A DNA stretch of 34,921 nucleotides from Phycisphaerae bacterium (lineage in GTDB: Bacteria; Planctomycetota; Phycisphaerae; Sedimentisphaerales; SM23-30), in assembly GCA_016342495.1 (NCBI GenBank), contig JAEIOG010000050.1:1-34921 (forward strand). The letters run 5' to 3'. The notes beneath the pieces are model-generated. The model was not told the DNA's origin. It made no database searches and saw only the letters and a list, made by a program, of their open reading frames with translations. A program made the translations under genes and the position numbers. Shown one piece after another: positions 25,884-32,211 of the stretch; the first letter of the stretch is position 1; each line of letters opens with the position of its first letter.

Positions 25884-27251
25884 ATGGAAACAAATGTGAC
25901 ACGAAGAAGTTTTATTAAATATTCTGCTGGTATCGCTACCACTGGTGCATTATGGGGAACCAGCCCAACCTGGGCAGGGGCCAATGATAAAATCCGGGTT
26001 GCTGTTGTTGGAATACGTGGTATGGGCCAAAACCATATCGCCGCTTATCAGGCTTTGCCGAATGTAGAAGTTAATGCTCTTTGCGATGTGGATGAAAATC
26101 TTTTTGCTGAAATAGTTGAAAAACACTTTGTAAAGAAAAACCTGCCCAGGCCCAAACTCTATATTGATATTCGAAAACTTCTCGAAGATAAAGATATTGA
26201 TGCTGTCGCGATTGTAACTCCAAATCACTGGCATTCACTTGCGGCAATCTGGTCGATTCAGGCCGGCAAGCATGTTACGGTGGAAAAACCATGTTGTCAT
26301 AATTTTTTCGAAGGCCAAAAACTCATCGAGGCCTCAAAAAAATATAAGGTAATCGTCCAGGATGGTGCCGAACAACGCAGTAATCCATGTGCGCAGAGCA
26401 TGGCTGAATTCCTGCATGATGGCGGACTCGGTGAAGTTTATATGGCCAAGGGCTTGTGCTACAAGTGGCGTAATACCATCGGCCATACCCCTGATTCACC
26501 TGTGCCCAAAGGCGTCAATTATGATCTATGGTTAGGCCCGGCTAAAAAACGTCCTTTCTCGAAAAACCGTTTCCATTATAACTGGCACTGGAATTGGGAT
26601 TATGGCAATGGCGATATGGGAAACCAGGGTATTCATGAGATGGATATTGCTCGCTGGGGCTTGAATGTCAAACTGCCCACTAAAATCGCTACCATGGGTG
26701 GACATTTCATGTTTGATGATGACCAGGATACTCCTAATACATTGATGGCTATGTTTGAATTTGATAATAAAGAAGCTGCTGGTGATAAGAAAAAAATATT
26801 GCAGTTTGAAACCAGGCATTGGATCTCTAATCGCGAAGACCATAAATGGATGAAATCAGCGCCAAAAGACCCCACCGGGTATATGACCAGTGCAGATAAT
26901 ACCATTGGTAATCTTTTTTATGGCTCCAAAGGTTACCTGGCAAAAGATGTCCAAACCTGGCAGGCTTATATGGGGCAAACGCGAGAACCTGGTGCTTCCG
27001 GTAAAGGCCATGCCAATCATTATGCCGCTTTTATCGATGCAATCCGCAAGAATGATCCTAAAAATTTTAATAAAGGTGTAGAAGAAGGTTTTTATACTTG
27101 TGCTTTGATACATTTGGGGAATATTTCCTATCGACTTGGTCGTTCGCTTGATTTTGATCCTGTGACGCAGAAGTTCATAAATGATGAAGAAGCCAATGGT
27201 ATGCTGAAACCTGAATATCGTAAGAATTTTGTAGTTCCGGATATCGTTTAA
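25884..27251 (+). CDS. Tat-exported Gfo/Idh/MocA family oxidoreductase
   Basis: The 455-residue protein has a twin-arginine leader (TRRSFIKYSAGIATTGALWG), an NAD(P)-binding Rossmann fold with G-I-R-G-M-G (VVGIRGMGQNH), the family EKP motif (VEKPCCHN) and the catalytic-type HEMDIARWG segment. Export with a tightly bound cofactor is typical of glycoside hydrolase GH109-like and 3-keto-forming members. Next to DUF1080 the likely reaction is C3 oxidation of a glycoside (inference from family and context). AAGGAAATA precedes the ATG by a few bases. Its stop codon TAA (27249-27251) overlaps the end of the MITE at 27248. Confidence 0.92.
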   Translation: METNVTRRSFIKYSAGIATTGALWGTSPTWAGANDKIRVAVVGIRGMGQNHIAAYQALPNVEVNALCDVDENLFAEIVEKHFVKKNLPRPKLYIDIRKLLEDKDIDAVAIVTPNHWHSLAAIWSIQAGKHVTVEKPCCHNFFEGQKLIEASKKYKVIVQDGAEQRSNPCAQSMAEFLHDGGLGEVYMAKGLCYKWRNTIGHTPDSPVPKGVNYDLWLGPAKKRPFSKNRFHYNWHWNWDYGNGDMGNQGIHEMDIARWGLNVKLPTKIATMGGHFMFDDDQDTPNTLMAMFEFDNKEAAGDKKKILQFETRHWISNREDHKWMKSAPKDPTGYMTSADNTIGNLFYGSKGYLAKDVQTWQAYMGQTREPGASGKGHANHYAAFIDAIRKNDPKNFNKGVEEGFYTCALIHLGNISYRLGRSLDFDPVTQKFINDEEANGMLKPEYRKNFVVPDIV

Positions 27252-27416
27252 GGGAACCTCTAAAAATTCAATTTCTACTGCGAACGAATCTTTTGTCTGT
27301 TGGACTGCGGAACAAAAAACCGCGAATATCTACAAATATGCACGATTCTTTGTTCCTTGCCAGCAAACAAAATCTTTCGTTCTCGCTACGAAAGCAATTA
27401 TTAGAGATACCCTTAA
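27248..27416. mobile_element. MITE-like element with ~21-bp terminal inverted repeats at the Gfo stop codon
   Basis: The left end TTAAGGGAACCTCTAAAAATT (27248-27268) matches the reverse complement of the right end (27396-27416) at 18 of 21 bases. The element is about 169 bases, has no coding capacity, and is bounded by TA on each side if the termini are read as AGGG...CCCT, as with TA-targeting (IS630/mariner-type) MITEs. Inside is a perfect ctttcgt/acgaaag hairpin near the right end (27374-27394). A truncated relative lies at 22015-22070 and a further end at 27510-27528. Confidence 0.7.
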
Positions 27417-27446
27417 CTCAAAGGCATAGACAGATTTCTGATGATA

Positions 27447-27493
27447 ATAATAAAACAACCTCCTGAGCAATTAGTTATTGACCAGGAGGTTGT
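27447..27493 (-). terminator. Rho-independent terminator of the flavoprotein operon
   Basis: acaacctcctg (27455-27465) and caggaggttgt (27483-27493) form a perfect 11-bp stem. On the minus strand it is followed by TTTTATTATTAT (27454-27443). It lies 38 bases after the flavoprotein stop. Confidence 0.85.
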
Positions 27494-27509
27494 ATAATTG
27501 CTATCTTCA

Positions 27510-27528
27510 AATTATTAGAGATACCTTA
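27510..27528. repeat. Isolated MITE terminal repeat next to the flavoprotein stop
   Basis: aattattagagatacctta repeats the right end of the MITE (27396-27416) with one or two bases missing. It lies two bases past the flavoprotein stop codon (27533-27531), in the same orientation relative to the gene as the other copies. Confidence 0.65.
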
Positions 27529-27530
27529 TA

Positions 27531-29450
27531 TTATGATATTGGCCAACTGCCAAAAGCCTGCTTTTCAAATTTCATGGTTCCATCATCACCTTTGAAGATA
27601 TTAATCCATGCGAACCAGTTATTATCATCGATATCTGGATAATCCAGACGATAGTGGCTGCATCGGCTTTCTTTCCGCATAATAGATGCTTTAAGTTTCA
27701 TCTCAGCACTTATAATCATATTAGCTGTCTCATGAGCCAGCCTGAGTTCGTGCATGTCAGCAGCCCTAAGCAGTGGCATGTGGTGGTCTCGTAGTTCTTC
27801 AATATAAGCCAGAGCGGCTTTTAAGAGATTCTCTTTCTTTATATATAATATGAAATTTGGAATCATAATACCCTGGAGAGTTTGAGTAACCCAGGCAGGG
27901 CCATAGCCAATTTGTCTTTTTAAAGGGGCAAGGATTTCCTCCTGCACTTTACTGATTTTAGCTTTTGTGATTACTGGCATTTCGATGGTTTTACAATATT
28001 CAGCAGCAGCCTCAGCGGCAATTGCGCCTTGGACGGCAGAGCCTGCCAGTGAAGAACCTATCTGGGTGTAAATAGCTCCGGCCATATAAGATCCTAATGC
28101 ATCGCCTGCAGCGTATAGCCCAGGTATGTTTGATTCGCATTTTTCATTAATTGGCACAAGTCCTTCAGATTTATGGATAGCCATACCTGCGGAAGAACCT
28201 CCGACGGATATTCCACGGGGACCTGGGTGGCCTCCTTTGCCGGGGTGTTTGTCATCTGATCTATTATTTGGGTGTCTACCCTGGTCGGGAGGGCCAAAGC
28301 CGGCAGGGCTATTACCATCGGGACGATCACCTGGAGGAGGGAAATCCATGTCAGGGGCACCAGCGGGGGGGCCAAAGTTATTTCCAGGGCCAGGTCTATC
28401 ACCGCCGGGGCGATTACCAGATTCGCCACCGGGTCTGCCTCCGGGAGGGCCGGATTCCTGGAATTCTATGGGGCGATATGGGCCACCTGAAGAATGATTT
28501 TGTGGTCTTAGGCCGGGGCCCATCTCAGTATTGCCGTTTTGGGTTGAGCCAGGATTGCCATTGATATAAGATGAATAATTTTGGTCAACACCTAAATCAT
28601 GGCGTATTCCAATACCGGTTGTGTCAGGTTTTCTTTCAAACATACCGTGCCATCCATCAAAGCAGGCTGCGGGGTTTGTCATTTGTCCGGGGTGGCCATC
28701 GTTCCATTCTTTACCGGTGACTTTGGCTCCAATGTTATATGCCATAATGGTCCCATCATGGGTCAGGTCACAGATGGGGAAACCATTTGGTTTAAAACCG
28801 CCGGCTCCGGTACAAAGAATTACACTTTTGGCTTTGTAAATATGTATTTTTTCCTGGTCCAGACTAAAGCCTGCCGCACCGGCAATTTTGCCATTTTCTT
28901 TGATCAAGTGAGTAATAACAATTCTTTCCTGTATCGGGATATTGCGTTGTTTAATAGGTTTATTAAAAGAGTTGTAATATAAAGGAGAATCAAAGAAGCC
29001 CCATTGTCGGAGCTCATTGACTCTGGCAAGGGAATGTTCGGCCATCTGTTTTGTATAAACTGGGTTGTTTGTTCCTAAGGCTGAGCGCGATACTGCATTG
29101 ACAAATTCATCCAGTGACATTTTGGCATTGGCCGGGTCATAAGCAAAAATTCCTTTGGCAAAAGGTGTCTGGCCTGAAGCGCCAAGTCTTCCTTTGGAAA
29201 CAAGCATGACTTTGGTACCGGCATCGTGAGCTTTTACCGCGGCAAATAATCCAGCCATCCCGCCGCCTATAACAAGGACATCTGTCTGATTTTCCTGATA
29301 TTGCATTTTATCAATATCGATATTCGATTCATTTGCGGCCCAGCTTTTATTATCTGCAAGCGAAGCTAAGGCAGCTATACCGACAGCACCGCCAGCTAAG
29401 GTCATAAACTTTCTTCTGGATATATCTGTGTTTTCTGATGATTTATTCAT
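27531..29450 (-). CDS. Tat-exported FrdA/SdhA-like FAD flavoprotein with Gly/Pro-rich insertion
   Basis: The 639-residue protein has a twin-arginine leader (ISRRKFMTLAGGAVGIAALA) and a dinucleotide-binding motif (DVLVIGGGMAGLFAA). Fumarate-reductase-flavoprotein features follow: LGASGQTPFAKG, VILCTGAGGFKP, NIPGLYAAGDALG, and a C-terminal helical domain with HELRLAHETANMI and RCSHYRLDYP. Residues about 310-412 are an unusual low-complexity Gly/Pro-rich segment (GPPGGRPGGESGNRPGGDRP and similar) placed just before the last FAD-fold strands. The substrate is unknown. It overlaps the membrane cytochrome gene by eight bases and follows the ferredoxin gene, so the three are one operon that probably passes electrons across the membrane to or from this exported enzyme. 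Confidence 0.88.
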   Translation of the reverse strand: MNKSSENTDISRRKFMTLAGGAVGIAALASLADNKSWAANESNIDIDKMQYQENQTDVLVIGGGMAGLFAAVKAHDAGTKVMLVSKGRLGASGQTPFAKGIFAYDPANAKMSLDEFVNAVSRSALGTNNPVYTKQMAEHSLARVNELRQWGFFDSPLYYNSFNKPIKQRNIPIQERIVITHLIKENGKIAGAAGFSLDQEKIHIYKAKSVILCTGAGGFKPNGFPICDLTHDGTIMAYNIGAKVTGKEWNDGHPGQMTNPAACFDGWHGMFERKPDTTGIGIRHDLGVDQNYSSYINGNPGSTQNGNTEMGPGLRPQNHSSGGPYRPIEFQESGPPGGRPGGESGNRPGGDRPGPGNNFGPPAGAPDMDFPPPGDRPDGNSPAGFGPPDQGRHPNNRSDDKHPGKGGHPGPRGISVGGSSAGMAIHKSEGLVPINEKCESNIPGLYAAGDALGSYMAGAIYTQIGSSLAGSAVQGAIAAEAAAEYCKTIEMPVITKAKISKVQEEILAPLKRQIGYGPAWVTQTLQGIMIPNFILYIKKENLLKAALAYIEELRDHHMPLLRAADMHELRLAHETANMIISAEMKLKASIMRKESRCSHYRLDYPDIDDNNWFAWINIFKGDDGTMKFEKQAFGSWPIS

Positions 29451-30090
29451 TTGTTCCCCCTTCGATTTTTGAGGATTTTAATATATAGGTTTTGAGAAGG
29501 AGAAGGATCCCGCCTGCAGCCATAATGCTCATGCATATAGACATGGCACGATCCATGTGGCGGCCAAGCATGATGGCATGTCTGGTAGCGATTAAAATAA
29601 ACATAATTGACAGGATGCCATGGATAACTCTCCATGTTTTATATTTTATTGGAAGCTTATTGCGCAGGAGAGAGGTAACTCCTAAGATGAACATCAGGCA
29701 CCAGGCGATGATGCCAAGGATGACGCCAGGGCTTTCAAAGGTCGTAATTAAGGTTATAAATGCTTCTTTGGGTTCAATTCCAGCTTCAAAATATCTTGGG
29801 AATATAATTAAAAAAGGATGCGCCAAAAGGATAGGGACAAATATGTATCCGATAAGCTTATGGATTTTTAATGCTTTGGTAAGATTATAATCTTTTAGAA
29901 TGTTCTTGCTGGTGCGAGCCAGGAAAAATTGGCCCAGCATCAAGGAAAATGCTATTATTGTCAAAACTGAAATAGAATCTTTTAATGCTGTTCGCTGGGG
30001 AAGGTCATTTAAGGACCATAATAACAGCGGCAAACCAATAAAAGTCAGGCTCATCGAAAAAAGGTAACATTTTTTATTTGTTTTAATCAT
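29443..30090 (-). CDS. Ferric-reductase-like bis-heme membrane protein
   Basis: I start at the ATG at 30090, two bases after the ferredoxin stop, with GGGG upstream; a GTG twelve bases further would overlap the ferredoxin gene. The 215-residue protein has about six membrane helices. Two of them hold His pairs each separated by 13 residues, H-KLIGYIFVPILLA-H and H-GILSIMFILIATR-H, the signature for two b-type haems in the ferric reductase/NOX/MsrQ superfamily. No flavin or NADPH domain follows, so an outside partner must supply or take electrons; the adjacent ferredoxin and exported flavoprotein are obvious candidates. The stop overlaps the flavoprotein start. Confidence 0.87.
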   Translation of the reverse strand: MIKTNKKCYLFSMSLTFIGLPLLLWSLNDLPQRTALKDSISVLTIIAFSLMLGQFFLARTSKNILKDYNLTKALKIHKLIGYIFVPILLAHPFLIIFPRYFEAGIEPKEAFITLITTFESPGVILGIIAWCLMFILGVTSLLRNKLPIKYKTWRVIHGILSIMFILIATRHAIMLGRHMDRAMSICMSIMAAGGILLLLKTYILKSSKIEGGTNE

Positions 30091-30092
30091 TT

Positions 30093-30308
30093 TTAACCCC
30101 ACGAAACTATAACAGGAATAGATTTTTCAGGTGAAATAGTAATAGCATCCACCGGACAGTACATCCGGCACAAATGGCATATCTGGCAATCGGCAGGATA
30201 TTTTATGAATGCTTTTTTGGTTTTTGGATCCAGGGCAATAACATCTGTCGGGCAGGTTTGCACGCAGATGCCACAACCGATACAGCCATTAATTTGTTTG
30301 ATAGTCAT
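30093..30308 (-). CDS. 2x[4Fe-4S] ferredoxin
   Basis: The 71-residue protein has two complete cluster motifs, C-IG-C-GI-C-VQT-CP and C-QI-C-HL-C-RMY-CP, with TDVIA and VDAITIS after them as in bacterial 8Fe ferredoxins. No signal peptide is present, so it is cytoplasmic. AAAGG precedes the ATG. As the first gene of the operon with the bis-heme membrane protein and exported flavoprotein, it is the probable cytoplasmic electron donor or acceptor of that chain. Confidence 0.95.
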   Translation of the reverse strand: MTIKQINGCIGCGICVQTCPTDVIALDPKTKKAFIKYPADCQICHLCRMYCPVDAITISPEKSIPVIVSWG

Positions 30309-30465
30309 AAGTTGCCTTTACTATTATTAAAAGTTTTAGATATTAATTTTTCAACACTTCTACAATTTTAGACGTCATTATTTAAGCTGCCTTGTGCTTA
30401 TTTATAATAATTTTTGAAATAATTACCGAAATTTATGTTGGTACAAATGTATGATGATGCTAAAG

Positions 30466-30479
30466 TTGATAATTATCAA
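30466..30479. promoter_or_regulatory. Perfect 14-bp palindrome between divergent operons
   Basis: TTGATAATTATCAA reads the same on both strands and lies in the 220-base gap between the ferredoxin operon (leftward) and the sigma-factor operon (rightward), 49 bases before the sigma ATG. A shared operator is plausible. AT-rich palindromes also arise by chance. Confidence 0.4.
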
Positions 30480-30528
30480 ACTGGATTTTTATTAGCTTAA
30501 ATCTGTTTCACTGGCCGAAAAAAAAGAT

Positions 30529-31071
30529 ATGTTTATCGATGAATTACAAAAAGGTTCGCAGCAGGCATTCAAAAAACTGATCGAGATGTACAGCCATGAT
30601 GTTGTCAAAAGCTGCTATAGTTTTGTGAAAAATCAGGAAGATGCCGAAGATATTGCTCAGGAAGTTTTTTTAGATGTTTATCGATCAATAAAAAGTTTTA
30701 AGAAGGATTCTGAGCTTAAAACCTGGATAATTCGGATCGCTATTAATGAATCTCTGGATTTTCTTCGTAAGCAAAAACGTAAAAAGCGGATTGGGGACTT
30801 GAAAGAGCTGTTTTTGCATAAGAATAAACCAGATATTGGCCCTGGTAAGCAGTTGGAAGATGAAGAACGCCGAAAGATATTGTACCAGCAGATCGCAAAA
30901 TTGCCCGAAAATCAAAAAATTGCGATGATTTTGAGTCAATATGATAAACAGTCCAATAAAAGCATCGCTGAGATCATGAAAACCAGCGAATCGGCGGTAG
31001 AATCGCTCCTCCATCGAGCCCGAGAAAATCTGAAAAAGAGACTTCAGAAAATTTTTGAAAAAAATATATAA
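30529..31071 (+). CDS. ECF-type RNA polymerase sigma factor
   Basis: The 180-residue protein has sigma region 2 (SYSFVKNQEDAEDIAQEVFLDVY, KTWIIRIAINESLDFLRKQKRKKR) and region 4 (LPENQKIAMILSQYDKQSNKSIAEIMKTSESAVESLLHRARENLKKRL), typical of RpoE-like ECF factors. It heads an operon with a small membrane protein in the usual anti-sigma place, a Spy/CpxP-like protein and then the CotH protein. The ribosome site is weak and A-rich. It probably controls its own operon and perhaps the divergent redox genes in response to an envelope signal (inference). Confidence 0.95.
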   Translation: MFIDELQKGSQQAFKKLIEMYSHDVVKSCYSFVKNQEDAEDIAQEVFLDVYRSIKSFKKDSELKTWIIRIAINESLDFLRKQKRKKRIGDLKELFLHKNKPDIGPGKQLEDEERRKILYQQIAKLPENQKIAMILSQYDKQSNKSIAEIMKTSESAVESLLHRARENLKKRLQKIFEKNI

Positions 31072-31137
31072 TTGGCCACAGGGTAGGAAAATAGATGGCG
31101 TCTAATATTATGAGAGACCTGAAAAGTAGGGTTTATT

Positions 31138-31461
31138 ATGAAAATGAATAAGAAAATTGAAAAAGAAATAGAACTGACACTGCAAAGGCTTGGTGATGAC
31201 ACTAATATAGAGGTAAGCCCAATGTTTGCAGACATGCTAAATGGTAAAATCGCCAAAATGCATACTGCCAGGGGCGTTGACTATCGCAGCAAAAGTTTTT
31301 ATCCGGTTATTATCATATTACTGGTAGTTATGAATATTTCAGCTTGCGTGGTCAGTTTTACTGGTAATAGCCAAACTGATCAGAGTAGCGATTATCAAAA
31401 CAGTGTGCTGGCAAGTGAATATTCAATAGGCCAGAATACTTTTTCGTCTTTTTTAGATTGA
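31138..31461 (+). CDS. Small single-pass membrane protein in anti-sigma position
   Basis: The 107-residue protein has a charged N-terminal cytoplasmic part (about 1-57: KIEKEIELTLQRLGDD, SPMFADMLNGKIAKM), one membrane helix (FYPVIIILLVVMNISACVVSF) and a short polar tail of about 35 residues. No HxxxCxxC zinc anti-sigma motif is present. Position right after the ECF gene, membrane topology and size suggest an anti-sigma factor, but I recognise no family. GTAGGG precedes the ATG. Confidence 0.7.
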   Translation: MKMNKKIEKEIELTLQRLGDDTNIEVSPMFADMLNGKIAKMHTARGVDYRSKSFYPVIIILLVVMNISACVVSFTGNSQTDQSSDYQNSVLASEYSIGQNTFSSFLD

Positions 31462-31471
31462 ATGGATTGTA

Positions 31472-32008
31472 ATGGATTATTTTACAAAAAATAAAATGTT
31501 ATTCTGGTGTGTAATAGCTTTGGTTATACTGAATGTTTTGACATTGACTGCATTTTGGATGGGGAGGCCACCTAGGGGGCAAAGACCACCAGGCCATAAT
31601 CGTGCTGGCCAAAATGTTCTTGAAGACAAGCTTCAACTTACTGACATTCAATCAGATAAATTTGAGCAAATACGACAGAAACATTTCAGTGTTATCCGTC
31701 CTATGCAAGACGACATGCTTAATATCCAGATAGAATTAGTGCATGAAATTTTCAATGCAAAACCGGATCAGGAAAAAATAAAGAATTTGCTGGCTCAGCT
31801 CGAAATAAAACATGGCCAGTTTGAAACTCAGCTTATCCAACATTTTCAACAGTTAAGAGATGTCTGTAACGCAGATCAAATGGAAGAACTTAAAAATATG
31901 CTGATCAATCTGGTAGAATCAACCCGCCCGATAGCCCCAGTAGACCGGGAGCAGCAAGGCCCGCCCGGAGAGCCAGGGCCAGGGCATAGGCCCCCACCAC
32001 GTCGTTAA
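31472..32008 (+). CDS. Spy/CpxP-like periplasmic sensor protein with Gly/Pro-rich ends
   Basis: The 178-residue protein has an N-terminal membrane anchor (FWCVIALVILNVLTLTAFWMG), a Pro/Arg-rich linker (RPPRGQRPPGHNRAG), a helical core with LTXXQ-type features (LQLTDIQSDKFEQIRQKHF; then EELKNMLINLV) and a Pro/Gly-rich tail (GPPGEPGPGHRPPPRR). It resembles the Metal_resist/CpxP/Spy group of periplasmic stress sensors or chaperones, often encoded with ECF sigma factors. It starts 10 bases after the previous stop with no strong ribosome site. Its Gly/Pro-rich ends recall the insertion in the flavoprotein. Confidence 0.75.
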   Translation: MDYFTKNKMLFWCVIALVILNVLTLTAFWMGRPPRGQRPPGHNRAGQNVLEDKLQLTDIQSDKFEQIRQKHFSVIRPMQDDMLNIQIELVHEIFNAKPDQEKIKNLLAQLEIKHGQFETQLIQHFQQLRDVCNADQMEELKNMLINLVESTRPIAPVDREQQGPPGEPGPGHRPPPRR

Positions 32009-32072
32009 AAACGACAAATTAAGATAATTTAAATAGCGATAAAAAGCTTAATACGTGAAATGTGCGCGCTGA

Positions 32073-32089
32073 TATACCCAATGGGTATA
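32073..32089. promoter_or_regulatory. 17-bp palindrome upstream of the CotH gene
   Basis: TATACCCA and TGGGTATA flank a single central A, giving 8-bp perfect arms. It lies 122 bases before the CotH ATG in the 203-base gap. It could be an operator of a separately regulated CotH promoter; it has no T run, so it is unlikely to be a terminator. Confidence 0.4.
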
Positions 32090-32211
32090 GTTTTATCTGG
32101 CAGAGCCAACTTTTAAGCCTTGTAGCATATAAACTCAAAGGCGGACAAAATGGAAAAACTCAATTGTTATGAGTATATAATTCAAACCATCGGAGAAAAA
32201 GGAGATCTATT

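Noticed and set aside
28126-28564. Several plus-strand frames of 70-120 codons antisense to the flavoprotein
   Set aside because: They exist because the Gly/Pro-rich codons read backwards as Pro/Gly/Ser-rich codons without stops. The strand assignment is fixed by the FAD motifs and Tat signal.
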